Shown piece after piece: positions 32,553 through 43,444 of a DNA stretch of 64,000 nt (its first letter is position 1; each line of letters opens with the position of its first letter). The stretch is from Fasciola hepatica (Eukaryota; Platyhelminthes; Trematoda; Plagiorchiida; Fasciolidae). Under the pieces are notes generated by a model. The model was not told where the DNA came from. It made no database searches and saw nothing but the letters and a program-made list of their open reading frames with translations. The position numbers and the translations under genes are program-made. The stretch lies in NCBI GenBank assembly GCA_948099385.1, contig CANUEZ040000165.1, forward strand, positions 7,080,501-7,144,500, read 5' to 3'.

Positions 32553-32929
32553 TGTAACAGCCGGTTGTGGAAAATCCCCCTTTTTCCCTCGCGATTCAGC
32601 GTTTTTCCCAACATCACTCATTTGCCTACACTATTGACTTGTCTTTACGAACTGGTTGTTTTTCTGGACCAATTGTTGTTTGTTCGCGCCCAGAGCGCTA
32701 CTTTGGCACATCCCTGTTCAGGACCTGCGTGACGCACGTGCTGTCTGCTCACACGCTGCTATTCGGTTTCTCGTTGTTGAGTCCTTGTGATCGTATTATT
32801 GAGGTTTGTATATTGTTTATGTCATTGTTTATTGTAATAATCCAGTATCGTAGAATATCACGGATAATCGTCTTTTGATCTCGGGATCCGTTGCGAATTT
32901 GGCTACGCATTGCTCAAACGTTCGTAACA
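32553..32929 (+). repeat. 5' LTR of autonomous BEL element
   Basis: 377 bp, partner of 38868-39244. The 3' half (from TTGAGGTTTGTATA onward) is recognisably related to the 361-bp LTRs of the tandem at 4923-12775. Confidence 0.93.
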
Positions 32930-32971
32930 ATACTCAATAGATCAATTTGGAACGAGAAAAAAACACGCAAA

Positions 32972-34972
32972 ATGCGAAGAAAAGTATCAAAAGCAGTCGA
33001 ATCTGGACAGGAAGTAATACGGCAAGTCTCTGGGGAGGTTTTGGGTACATGTGATTCTTTAGTTAATGCTAGATCGCCTAGTCCTGTCAGTGCTAGTTCA
33101 TGTGTTATTGAGAACAATATTGATCGTAAGGATGTCGATTTATATAAGCTGAGAATACTAGAACTAGAACAACAGTTACTATCGGCTAGACTACAGGCGC
33201 AGGAAGCAGAGAAGTGTACACAGAAACAGCGAGAGCATGAGACCAGCGGCTTCGACACTTCCGATAGATTAGGGTGCAATAAGATAGGGAACCCCACGCC
33301 GGTCGCCGACTACAAACCACCATCGATCGATCTGCCTAGAGTAGAGTTAACGGTTTTCGACGGGCGAGCTGAGCAATACTGCAAGTTTGTCAAGCAGTTC
33401 GAGACTTTCGTTGAAAATAAGGTAAACGACCCTGGGCAAAGTCTTCTCTACCTTACTCACTACTGCCGAGGCCGAGCAAGAGAAGCTATCGACGAGTGCA
33501 CCATGCTCGACCCAGAACAAGGCTACACAAGGGCAAGGAAGATTCTAAGGGACTTGTTTGGCCAACCTTTCAAAGTAGCCCGTAACCTAATAGAGGGCGT
33601 GATGGCAGAGGCAAAGAGAACCAAGGGCGACGTCTACACCATGGCCGACCTGGTGATTAAGATGCAAAATTGCTCAATAGCCCTCGACCATTTAGGTTAC
33701 AGGGCTGACCTAGACGCCATGCACACTTTAGAGGGCATAGTCCGTCACCTCTCTCCCGAACCACAGGGTCGGTGGGCTGAAGAAGCAGAACGGATCAGCC
33801 GAAGCGACAGAGAAGCCAACTTCGAAGACCTGACCGAATACTTAGACAGGCAAACGAAGATAGCTGACAGCAGATTCGGCCGACCCATCCGGGACAGCAA
33901 CCGAGCAAACAAGCCCAGTACTAGCCAAGTCCAAACCCCTGTACGGGAACATCCAAAGTACCAGCCTTGGACCAATACACATGTCATTTCACGAGATGCT
34001 ACTACGAAACCAAATTGCAGATCCTGTGGTACTAGCCATGGCCTACCAGAATGCCCCAAGTTCGGCAACGCCACAATAGACGAACGGTGGGGAATGGCGA
34101 GGATTGCAGGAGCATGTTTTATCTGCCTCAACACCACGCACCGAGCAGCAGCCTGTAGGACAAGGAATCGATGTGGTTACGAGGGCTGCACGGGCAGACA
34201 CCGTCGGATACTGCATCAGGCGAGAGTAACCATATCCGAGGCGAGTGCCAAGCCCAGCGTGATTTGTTCAACTTCACAATCTGCCAGTAAACCGGTACGT
34301 TTAGGCGTAGTGGCCGTGGGAGTAGTGACTCCGACTGTGATAGTCAAGGCGTTGGCTTTCGTTGATAGTGGATCCGACACCACTTTAGTGAAAGAGCGGT
34401 TTGCCGACAAACACCAACTGGCTAAAGGTGCGACGTCGTTGGCAGTGAGCACGCTGGGCGGAACACAGGTAATGACTGCCGGTAGATCAAGGCTGCAACT
34501 CATCTCTCTAGACACTAACGAGGAAATTGAACCAACGGAGGCATTCACGTTAGCGGATCTCCCCATGCGAGCACCAAGGTCGGTGAACGCAATCTTGACT
34601 CGGTGGCCCCACCTGCAGGTTGTAACCGTTGTAGACTGGGAAGATGATGAAGTGGATCTCCTCATCGGCTGCGACGTGCCAGAGGCGCATTGGGTGCTTG
34701 ACCAGAGAGTGGGCGACCGCCAGGCACCTTATGCCGTACGCACGGCCCTGGGATGGATGTTATACGGTCTAGTAGGGGTACGCGGTTCCGTGAATTACTT
34801 ATCCGCCGAAACGGACCGCATAGGGTATCATCTGCAACGGCTGTATGAAAAGAAGTTTCATGACATTGGAGACGAAAAACCGACGTTGTCTCAGGAGGAT
34901 CACTTCGCTCTACAAACGGTGCGGCAATGCACTAGAGGCCTCAAAAATCAGTTCGAGGTTCCTCTCCCATGA
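32972..34972 (+). CDS. BEL/Pao gag-protease part of polyprotein
   Basis: ATG at 32972 (MRRKVSK...) gives 666 codons; the open frame itself extends upstream to 32891 in the LTR. Order: coiled-coil-like segment, DUF1759-type gag (YCRGRA and RARKILRDLFGQPF), zinc-knuckle clusters (CRSC...EC, CFIC...H...AC, CGYEGC...H), then a DUF1758-type protease with an intact DSGSDTTLV active site. The frame stops at TGA 34970-34972, but RT continues in the same frame after it. The most likely explanation is a Trp TGG to TGA mutation, because the aligned position in BEL proteins is usually followed directly by the RT linker. Particle assembly and maturation would be its role. Confidence 0.85.
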   Translation: MRRKVSKAVESGQEVIRQVSGEVLGTCDSLVNARSPSPVSASSCVIENNIDRKDVDLYKLRILELEQQLLSARLQAQEAEKCTQKQREHETSGFDTSDRLGCNKIGNPTPVADYKPPSIDLPRVELTVFDGRAEQYCKFVKQFETFVENKVNDPGQSLLYLTHYCRGRAREAIDECTMLDPEQGYTRARKILRDLFGQPFKVARNLIEGVMAEAKRTKGDVYTMADLVIKMQNCSIALDHLGYRADLDAMHTLEGIVRHLSPEPQGRWAEEAERISRSDREANFEDLTEYLDRQTKIADSRFGRPIRDSNRANKPSTSQVQTPVREHPKYQPWTNTHVISRDATTKPNCRSCGTSHGLPECPKFGNATIDERWGMARIAGACFICLNTTHRAAACRTRNRCGYEGCTGRHRRILHQARVTISEASAKPSVICSTSQSASKPVRLGVVAVGVVTPTVIVKALAFVDSGSDTTLVKERFADKHQLAKGATSLAVSTLGGTQVMTAGRSRLQLISLDTNEEIEPTEAFTLADLPMRAPRSVNAILTRWPHLQVVTVVDWEDDEVDLLIGCDVPEAHWVLDQRVGDRQAPYAVRTALGWMLYGLVGVRGSVNYLSAETDRIGYHLQRLYEKKFHDIGDEKPTLSQEDHFALQTVRQCTRGLKNQFEVPLP

Positions 34973-35962
34973 CGCACATCGGTCAACCCGTGGACTGACA
35001 ACAGAAATTATGTTCTCCAACGATTACTACGACTAAAAGAACGCTTCATTCGAGACCAGAATCTGTGGGAACGATACGCGGATTTGATGAAGCGAAACGA
35101 GACCCTCGGTTACATTGAAAAGGTGCCTGCCAATACCGACAGCAAAAGGGGTATCTGGTATCTGCCTCACCACCTGGTCATCAACCCCAAGAAACCCAAT
35201 AAACTGCTCGTGGTTTTCGACTGTGCGGCCAAGTTCCAGGGCAAGTCGTTAAACGATCGCCTACTACAGGGGCCTGCCTGGACCACACCACTGATCGACG
35301 TTTTGTGCCGTTTCAGAGTGGGTAAAGTGGCTTTGTCTGCTGACATTAGGGAAATGTTCCATCAGGTGAAGATTCCGGTAGGAGAACGAGATGCTTTGCG
35401 TTTCCTGTGGTGGGAAGGGAGCGACCGGGGCAGCGCAGTGGTGAATTATAGGATGACCGTCCATCCCTTCGGAGCCATATCGTTACCATTTTGTGCCAAC
35501 TACGACCTCCGAGAATCAGCGAACAAACATGGCGATCTAGTACATCGAACGGTGGTAGAAAGCGTCAGCAGGAACTTCTACGTCGACGACTACCTTGGGT
35601 CATTCGATGATGTGGAATCAGCTCTAGAGCAGTTCAGGGGTCTGACAAGGTTGCTGAAAGAGGGTGGCTTCCATCTAACTAAATGGATGTCGAACGCTTC
35701 AGAAGTGCTGGAAGTCATCCCGTATCACGAAAAGGCCGGAAGGGTAAGAGATTTGGACGGCTCTCCACTTCCTATCGAGAGCACCTTAGGAATACAATGG
35801 GACGCGGAAACGGACGATTTTTTTTCTCGAACTAAACGTTCCCGAGCTGCCAATAGCCCGTCGTGGCATACTATCTGCCGTCTCAAGTTTGTTCGATCCG
35901 CTCGGTTTCGTCTCACCATGGCTGCTACCCGGAAAGATCTAGTTGCAGCAGCCAGGCCGTAA
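34973..35962 (+). pseudogene. BEL/Pao reverse transcriptase
   Basis: Same frame as the gag-protease part. It has HHLVINPKKPNKLLVVFD, then the palm with SADIREMFHQV and the catalytic YVDDYLGS box (about 35578-35601), and ends with HLTKWMSN. At about 35819-35826 a run of T shifts the frame. The downstream [18 protein letters not shown]...[12 protein letters not shown] block continues in the +1 frame, with a TAG near 35940. Catalytic residues are present, so only the lesions prevent function. Confidence 0.85.
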
Positions 35963-35974
35963 GAAAGTTGATTG

Positions 35975-36595
35975 GGACCAGTCACTGGACCGGGGGGACC
36001 GGTTGGACTAAGAAGAATGTTTAAACACCTTGAAGAAATTAGGGGATATAAGAATCCTACGATGTTTGACTCCTGGCCATACGACACGGACTGGAGAACT
36101 TCATGCCTTTTCCAATGCATTCGAAGTCGGTTATGGAGCTGTGGTGTACGGACGATGGTGCACAGGAGATGGACAATATACCACGAGGATCCTGTTCGCC
36201 AAAGCCCGCGTTGCTCCACTGAAGTCGGTCTCAATCCCACGCCTTGAACTCAGTGCAGCCGTGTTGGCATTCACGGTGGTGCAAGCTGTGAAGAGATGTT
36301 TCGATCTCTACATTTGGTCGGTTATCTTCGGGACGGATTCAACGATAGTACTTTACTATATCAACAACGTCCGTAGCCGGTTTAGTACTTTCGTTGCTAA
36401 CCGGCTCACGATTATCCACGATGGATCAGCCACGAACCAGTGGAATCTTGTCAGGTCTGGCGACAATCCAGCCGACCTATGCTCCCGAGGTGCGAACATT
36501 TTCAGGCAACTAGACACGTGGACGAGAGGGCCAAACTTCCTGCACTTGCCCAAACAGGACTGGCCCGTGTTCGAATTAGAACCCCCTACGTAATT
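35975..36595 (+). pseudogene. BEL/Pao RNase H
   Basis: Frame 36030-36593. It contains HAFSNAFEVGYGAVVY (the first acidic residue is usually Asp in HxFxDAS; here Asn), AKARVAPLKSVSIPRLELSAAV, FGTDSTIVLYYI and GDNPADLCSRG. These are the standard blocks of BEL RNase H and its tether to integrase. It lies in a different frame from RT because of the upstream shift. Confidence 0.8.
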
Positions 36596-38170
36596 GGAAC
36601 TGGAGATCAAAGGCGTAGTGATAGCAACCAACGTCGTCGAAACGACATCCATTCTATCGCGACTGGTCAGGTTTTCTTCCTGGATGAAGACACTTCGTTC
36701 CTTAGTTTGGTTAACCAGGTTCAAGAGAAATTTCCTGCCATGAAAAGGCTACGCTCCTCAGGCCGGATACGGGTCGGCCCGACATGTCCCGATGAGATAC
36801 AAGCTGCAGAATACGATATTTTCAGAATGATACAACGCGAGGCTTTCGCCCGAGAGCTTGAGAGGGCGGAGGAAGTGAGGCCGACCAATAAAGACATACC
36901 ATCTCCAAGAGGCAAGCTGAAGCGTTTAAACCCCAAACTCATCGACGGACTGCTGCGGGTGGACGGTAGGCTGACAAACGCCTACCTGAGCTTCGACACA
37001 AGGTATTCTATACTGCTGCCAGCGAGATAACCTGCAGTAGAGCTAATGATTTAACACGTCCACGCCGTGGAGGGACATGCCGGGGAAAGTCACATGATGA
37101 GCGTCACCCGAAAGTGCCTTTGGTAGCTGAGAGGACGAGAGACTGTAAGACGCGTAATCCGACGGTGTGTGCAATGCAGGAGACGCAATGCCATAGCAGG
37201 CAAACAACTAATGGCCCCACTACCAGAATGCAGGGTGACCTCGGGCTGGTGGCCGTTCAGTGACACCGGGTTGGACTATTTCGGGCCCTTGTGGATCAAG
37301 TGCGGGAAAAGATTAGAAAAGCGATACGGATGTATCATGACGTGCATGAAATCACGTGCGGTACGCCTAGAAGTCGCACATTCGATGACGACTGATTCGT
37401 TTCTACGGGTCTTGCAGATATTTATCAACCGAAGAGGCGTACCGGCTGATATATACTCAGATATTGGGTCGAACTTCGTGGGCGTTCACCGGGAATTGCA
37501 GCGTTGGCACAAGAACATAAACAGGGACGAACTGCAGAATCGAACCGTGGCCTACTGCATACGATGGCATTTCAACTCCCCACAGGCCAGCCACCGAGGC
37601 GGCGTATGGGAACGCATGATCCGGTCCGCCAGACGGATATTGCTGTCATTCATGGAGCAACAGCCGCCCGACGACGAGACGCTGAACACCGTCATGACTG
37701 AGGTGGAGCGAATCCTGAACAACCACCCCCTGGTTCCAGTATTGAACGGCGACCCCACCCACCTGGCGCTCACCCCGAACGATTTATTGACGTTAAGGTC
37801 GAACGAGGGTTTCCAAGGGCCGGTAAACCTTCGTGGGAGCTACCTCCACGGGTGGAAGCAAGCGAACTATCTGGCCAAGGTCTTCTGGAGGCAATGGCTA
37901 CGGGAGTACCTACCGGCTTTGCAGACTCGACAGAAGTGGCTGGCCAAAACAAGACCATTCGAAGTTGGGGACGTGGTTATGATCGCCGACGAACGCGCAC
38001 ATTTCAGCACTTGGTCTTTGGGAGTAGTTACGGAAACCATCAAAAGCACTGACGAAATGATAAGAACGGTGAAGGTGAAGACAGCTAACGGAGTGCTCAT
38101 TCGTGACATACGCAGTATTAACCTACTCGAGAGCGAAGACGGAGGAGCTGATAACCCTGAGGCCCAGTAG
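36596..38170 (+). pseudogene. BEL/Pao integrase
   Basis: The N-terminal part in 36640-37030 ends with LKRLNPKLIDGLLRVDGRL. The zinc-binding HHCC region at about 37050-37180 (GHAGESHMM..., CVQCRR) crosses frames. The catalytic core in 37169-38170 has DYFGPLW (first Asp) and YSDIGSNFVG, where the usual SDNG is SDIG, with the Asp kept. HRGGVWERMIRSARR supplies the Glu. The C-terminus has the FEVGDVVMI domain. The 333-codon core frame is fully open. Insertion of the DNA copy would be its role. Confidence 0.85.
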
Positions 38171-38867
38171 GCCTTTTCACACTAGTCATCGAGGTGGATA
38201 AAACAACACCATATATACCACATGGTTTCCGTCAAACACGTTACAGTGCTCGCGGTCTTTCGTTGACATTACAGAAGGTTCTTTCCGATATGTGGTGATG
38301 AATGCGATCCCATTGTACATCCCGATACATACACACATGTACGACGCACTCTACATCCCGTTAACCCATCAAACGTGACAGTTTTCGTTGTTTTGCTTTT
38401 TGTTGACGTTACCGAATGCCCCTTGCATATGTGGAAATAGTGGTGAAGCTTAGGTCACATACACATGCCTACATTTTACTCGTTTTCTTGCCACACGGTC
38501 TTTTGTTGACATTGCAGAAAGTCCTCCTTTGATGTGTAGTCATACCTGTGATTTCATTGTGCACCGCGGCACGCACACACGCTCACACACACACACTCAA
38601 GCACATACATCCAGGACCGGACGGCCCTTCACGAGGACAACATCTGTGTGACCCTTCACGCCCGCCATCGGTCATTTGGTCTTGTGGAAGATGTGGACTA
38701 GCCTCACGTCTATGTTGCCAACGGATTAGGTGCGACCAGTAGTAGAACGTTGACGACAAGCATTAGACGCGCGCACTGACAGCAGGGCCTAGGCAGGTAG
38801 AAAGAACCAGTACCTTTATACCGAACCTTTGACTCTGCTAAGGAGCCAGGAGGATTTTGGTGGGCGG
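38171..38867 (+). other. BEL 3' non-coding region with imperfect internal repeats and polypurine tract
   Basis: Three loosely repeated blocks share a CTTT(C/T)GTTGAC(A/G)TTRC word (about 38266, 38397, 38501). A short CA-rich run lies at 38574-38605. The last 18 bases are the purine-rich tract. Confidence 0.55.
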
Positions 38868-39244
38868 TGTAACAGCCGGTCGTGGAAAATCCCCCTTTTT
38901 CCCTCGCGATTCAGTGTTTTTCCCAACATCACTCATTTGCCTACACTATTGACTTGTCTTTACGAACTGGTTGTTTTTCTGGACCAATTGTTGTTTGTTC
39001 ACGCCCAGAGCTCCAATTTGGCATGTCCTTGTTCAGGACCTGCGTGACGCACGTGATGTCTGCTCACACGCTGCTATTCGGTTTCTCGTTGTTGAGTCCT
39101 TGTGATCGTATTATTGAGGTTTGTATATTGTTTATGTCATTGTTTATTGTAATAATCTAGTATCGTAGAATATCACGGATAATCGTCTTTTGATCTCGGG
39201 ATCCGTTGCGAATTTGGCTACGCATTGCTCAAACGTTCGGTACA
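38868..39244 (+). repeat. 3' LTR of autonomous BEL element
   Basis: 377 bp, TGTAAC at the start, GTACA at the end. About 97% identical by eye to the 5' LTR. Confidence 0.93.
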
Positions 39245-39311
39245 TGGGGTCCTCCCAGTTAGGTAACCTTTAGCTTCCCCGGGATAATTAGTCTGCCCCT
39301 CTTATCCAGTT

Positions 39312-39596
39312 ATGCTGGTCACATGGGTAAATGAAGGACCGAGAGATGGTGCTTGTGGAACGGTAGACCCAGCAGACGCAATGGATGAACTGTGTGGGAG
39401 GCCTCGGTGCTCCGGGGGGAGTACTTCAGCCGGCACTACGGAAATTCAATGTGACACCTGTCAGTCATGGCTCCACACGAATTGCGCGGGGTTAAGCAAG
39501 AGGTGCTATCGGCTGTGCTGTAAATATGATAAACTAACCGGACGCCCCCGATGCGCGAAATTTAATCGGGACACCTCAAGACCGCCGGTGAGGTAG
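39312..39596 (+). pseudogene. PHD-finger ORF1 fragment of LINE-4
   Basis: A 94-codon frame with Cys pairs arranged C-G-R-P-R-C ... IQCDTCQSWLHTNCAGL ... C-x-x-C...RCAKF, the Cys4-His-Cys3 pattern of the PHD-like finger found in ORF1 proteins of several LINE clades. The frame ends with a stop at 39594-39596. It opens near the start of LINE-4, so its N-terminus may be incomplete. Confidence 0.6.
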
Positions 39597-39749
39597 AGGT
39601 CATCTAAGAGACAGAAGTGAACAAACCCTCAACTGACATGAAGCGATGCCCAGTCACCTGAATTGCTCCAGGGCCAAGCCGGGACAGCAAGCCGCGTTAA
39701 AAGGCGGCCCATGACACAGTAGCGAGATTCAGTGTCCTAAAAGTGCCGG

Positions 39750-40090
39750 TAAATAAGTTTGAAAGAGTCACTGTAATATCACTATCGCTTTGGTAACCAC
39801 GGTTCAGGAGAGTAGTCCATCTGGTTTATCATGCACTACACCTATATCCAGCTGCCGAACTTTGCAAATCTATTCATCGGCTGGTTTGTGTTTTTTCTTT
39901 CCAGTGCTCCATTCCGAAAGATCGTCCCTGACACTTCCGGTCCTTGATACACAATTTTCAGCACTCGTATTCTCCTCCTGAAACACTGGTTCAGCTTTCA
40001 ACTGTGCTGTTTGATCTTGCATTGCAACATGCTTCGGAGTTATCCGAAATAAACCATTATCATTATTATTGTTATTATTATCATTATAGT
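39750..40090 (+). mobile_element. 5'-truncated LINE-3-type 3' end inserted in LINE-4
   Basis: The last 80 bases (GCTTCGGAGTTATCCGAAATAAACCATTAT... ) match the terminus of LINE-3 (48588-48647), followed by an imperfect ATT tail (40056-40088). It has no coding part. The 5' boundary is approximate. Confidence 0.6.
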
Positions 40091-41815
40091 TTTCACCTGT
40101 GGAGGACTAGGAGCCGAAGGTGCTGAGGACAGCAATACGCTTGACACCCCTACTACGGTTGTCAGTGCCGGACGGGAGTTACTTTTTATAGGTGATTTCA
40201 ACGCACTCAAAGTAGATTGAATCTCGGCAACCGCCCCAGAAGTCACCTTTGAGGAGACTACTCCGCCTAATCCATAGGAACTTTTTTGGCCAGAGCACCA
40301 AACGACCTAGAACACCTATAAGTTGGGGAACCCATGGGCAAGAATCATCATGGCGTATTCCAATTTAGGCCTAACCTTCAGGGGACAAGCGTGCCTGATG
40401 AACTTATAAGAAACATCTCGAAGATAGAAGTGAATATCTTGATAGGACTGGACCTCCGGATAGAGTAGGATATGGAGAGGGATGACTACAACATGGAACA
40501 CCGATAGTGTTGGATCAAGAGCAGACTGTTGGAAATATCAGAAACCATCGCACCTCTTAGAGGGGTCAAACGAAACGGATCGCCAGTAAGGTGGGAGAGC
40601 CCAGTGAGAAAGGCTCTAAAACAGAAGCAAACAGCATTCAAAAGTACGGAAGCATCGGTGGCTACCGGGCCTTCCTACAATCCAAAGCAGCGAGAACTAG
40701 ACTATCTTGGATACAGAAACAGTGTGGGAACAACTACGAGGAAAGTATTGTGCGGAACACCAAAACAATCAGAAGGCACACTACGACTTTCAATCTAAGG
40801 CAGCAGTGAGGAAGGCCTTGGGCTAGGTCAGGGACTCATTGGGAGTGCGGGCAACAAGAAATCAGGAAAAAGGCAGCGAACCTGTAGGAATTCTCTCAGC
40901 GGGACCAGGGTGCCTAAAGGCCACGTGCTTCCAGGGGCAATGAAGTGTTGGAAATGCAGGACGAAGAAATTAGTGCTGGAGAAGTAATTAAGAGCCTAAA
41001 GCCACTAGAAGTATCCAAGTCGGCGAGGCCTGATGAAATCCACCCGGCAATGCTGAGGCCACTATAATCCATCTTGGATGAACATTTGACCAAGCTGTTC
41101 AACGCATAATTAGACAAGAGTGTACTGCCTAAGGACTGGCCTGTATCGGTCATCACACCCGCTTACAAGGGCTGAGACAGAGACACAGGTACCAGCTAAA
41201 GGCCGATTAACTTGATGTCACTGGAGCTTAAAACTCGAGAGAATACTACGAGGTGGAATAGTCAGGCATTTAGAGAGCAACAAGCTGGTGACTTCCAACC
41301 AACATGATTTGTCACAGGGGCCCCTGTCTCTCCAACTTATTAAGTTTCTCGGATGAGGCAACCAGTCGAATGGTTCGAGGAGAACGGCGGAAGCCTGCTA
41401 TCAGGAGTCCCGAAGGGCTTTTGATTCGGGTAACCACAGACTGTTTGGAGCAAAAATGGAATCGTTTATTCTCACGGCTGAAATACAGAAGTGGATGGTA
41501 CAATGCCTAAGGGAGAGAATTTTCCGGGTAAGATCAGTAGGCTGTTGGTCGGACTACGGAAGACTGCCCACTGGAGTTCCACAAGGGTCAGTCCTGGGAC
41601 CCCTTTTGCCCTCGATGTACAATGGCGACCTACGAGACGGTTGTAAAACTCGTCTTTCTCGTTCAAAGATGGCTTCAAGGTGGTAGGAGTACCCGATGAT
41701 GCGGCTATTCAGAGTGACCTAGATAAGGTCTAAGTCTGTATTCATAGGTCATTTTCTGCCTGGTCCAAAACGAACCATTCGGACCTCCAGAGCGAAAAGA
41801 ATCACAAACCCGGAC

Positions 41816-43435
41816 ATGACGGCAGCTGTCAATCCATGTTCTGTATCACTGATCGATATATACAGCGGAGCCAAAAATAAAGTCAATGATTTGCAACAGA
41901 AGATAAACGATTTATATGATAAATGGCAATCGATTGAGTGTGTACTATCAAAGATTTCCCCACTGACAATCATTGCTGAACCAACAGATCAAGCTGACCC
42001 CAAAATCTTTTCCAAAGCCGGTCGTTATATAGATGCAATAGCCTCGGAAACTCACAGGAGGATAAAAAACGCTAACAATGCTATAGTGTTAAACGTCCCG
42101 GAAAAACTGTCAACACAGTCTGTTAAAGCCACAATATTGAATGCATGCAACATGGCTCATCACATGTGCCATTGCACTAGGCTACGGAAAAGGTCACCAC
42201 GATACCCCTGCCCTTTGCTGTTTCAATTTTCTAACCAATTAACAGCCGCTGAGTTCAACAGCAACTGTCAAAGAATTGCCGCAGCTACATCATTTAAAAA
42301 CATCAGAATACACACCAATAAATCTCCTCTACAAAAAGAGATGTTCCGCATGCAGAGAGGCAAACCAGCGCCTCCCACTAGCTCTGATCAAACGGGACCC
42401 GTAGATGCATCACCACATACCCCAATGAACAGGACTTTAGCCAGAACACCTACTACGCCTGTGGCCCCTTCGGCATCCGTGGACCTCCGCCAGTCTTGTC
42501 CCCAGGATCTCACGCAAGTTTCGTGCAACTCAACCCAGAGTGCGGCACAGTCTTCTTCCGAGAAGCTGAAAAGGCCATCACAAAACGTACATGTAAAGCC
42601 CACCAGGCAAAGGTTAAATGTGGCGAAAACCCAGGGTAGCAAATCTGCAGTGAGAAATGCATCGGCACTGCCATCGGTGTACATGACGCCAGCAGCAACC
42701 ATAGACTTAGACATATCGCCGCATGTGTCACCGACCCATCCACCAGGAAAACGTCGGCACCTTGCCTCCCCACCTACCACGTCCGCTAGAATAAATAGCA
42801 AAAATCGACCTCATCAAACCTATCATTCCACATTTTCAGGGTCTTCCACAAATCTACCCAGAAGTTCTCCATCCCAGTTTAGCCACAAGACAACTGATCT
42901 ACCAGTGGCATCATCTCTACATCCTAGTACGTCCACCTGGAGGCCTCATAATATGACTGCGACAATACTGCCGCCGCCGCTGCATACACCTAGATCTATG
43001 ATGACCAAGCTCGGTAAGCACTTCTCAACAGGCATGCAACCAACTAACCCCACCAGCCACTATCAACAGCTGCCACCGTTCCCTCAAGTCAGCTACCAGG
43101 TCATCACCCCACTTCACGATCCTCCCTATTCAGATACCGGCTGTGGAGTTCAGGCGGGCATCGGGCCCTACAGCCACAACACAGTCGCCCCGCCTCAGCT
43201 CCCTCTGACTAACAAACCTGTAAGCCCTATGAGCCTACAAGCTTCTTCCACGTTAGAGGCCCTATCGAATCCATTAACGCCAAACCGTCCTCAGATAATG
43301 TATGGCATGCCCCCATCATTCCTTAGACCCTCTCTCCAATGGACAAATCCTCTAAATCCCTATGATAATATCGCACCAAATAATGGCCATTGTTTCCTTA
43401 GGCACATTCCACCACCGTCTGTGCCCTACCTTTGA
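41816..43435 (+). CDS. LINE-3 ORF1, RRM-like domain plus proline-rich tail
   Basis: 539 codons from ATG 41816. Homology to LINE-2 ORF1 starts upstream at 41762, so the original start is probably lost. A coiled coil lies at residues ~15-45 (NKVNDLQQKINDLYDKW). The RRM-like region is at ~75-185 with NAIVLNVPE, ACNMAHHMCHCTRLRKRS, LLFQFSNQLTAAEF and FKNIRIHTNKSPLQKE. A low-complexity Pro/Ser/Thr-rich tail runs to residue 539. Proteins of this type bind LINE RNA as chaperones. It ends at TGA 43433-43435, and ORF2 follows in the same frame with no other stop. The conserved Cys/His cluster (ACNMAHHMCHC) could bind a metal; that is inference. Confidence 0.8.
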   Translation: MTAAVNPCSVSLIDIYSGAKNKVNDLQQKINDLYDKWQSIECVLSKISPLTIIAEPTDQADPKIFSKAGRYIDAIASETHRRIKNANNAIVLNVPEKLSTQSVKATILNACNMAHHMCHCTRLRKRSPRYPCPLLFQFSNQLTAAEFNSNCQRIAAATSFKNIRIHTNKSPLQKEMFRMQRGKPAPPTSSDQTGPVDASPHTPMNRTLARTPTTPVAPSASVDLRQSCPQDLTQVSCNSTQSAAQSSSEKLKRPSQNVHVKPTRQRLNVAKTQGSKSAVRNASALPSVYMTPAATIDLDISPHVSPTHPPGKRRHLASPPTTSARINSKNRPHQTYHSTFSGSSTNLPRSSPSQFSHKTTDLPVASSLHPSTSTWRPHNMTATILPPPLHTPRSMMTKLGKHFSTGMQPTNPTSHYQQLPPFPQVSYQVITPLHDPPYSDTGCGVQAGIGPYSHNTVAPPQLPLTNKPVSPMSLQASSTLEALSNPLTPNRPQIMYGMPPSFLRPSLQWTNPLNPYDNIAPNNGHCFLRHIPPPSVPYL

Positions 43436-43444
43436 CAATGCCAT

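Larger units (their letters stand above)
32553..39244 (+). mobile_element. near-intact autonomous BEL/Pao retrotransposon
   Basis: 377-bp LTRs at 32553-32929 and 38868-39244 begin TGTAAC and end (G)TAACA/GTACA. Between them runs a single-frame gag-protease-RT-RNase H-integrase polyprotein broken by few lesions: a TGA at 34970-34972, a poly-T frame shift at about 35820, a TAG near 35940, and frame changes in the integrase N-terminal region. The two LTRs differ at roughly ten positions. The polypurine tract AGGATTTTGGTGGGCGG precedes the 3' LTR. No target duplication: TGCTA before, TGGGG after. Confidence 0.9.
39245..41751 (+). mobile_element. decayed LINE-4, 5' half (PHD finger, endonuclease, RT), split by LINE-3
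   Basis: Order: a PHD-type zinc finger (39380-39560), an endonuclease fragment with GRELLFIGDFNALKVD (about 40167-40215), linker (40590-40810), and RT fragments at 40940-41690 with SARPDEIHPAMLRPL, VLPKDWPVSVITPAYKG and GVPQGSVLGPLLP. It ends at 41751 in the segment that normally follows the FADD box (DDAAIQSDLDKV). The same protein resumes at 48653 beyond LINE-3, so the two are halves of one element. It is also interrupted by an (ATT)n-tailed insertion at about 39750-40090. Confidence 0.75.
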
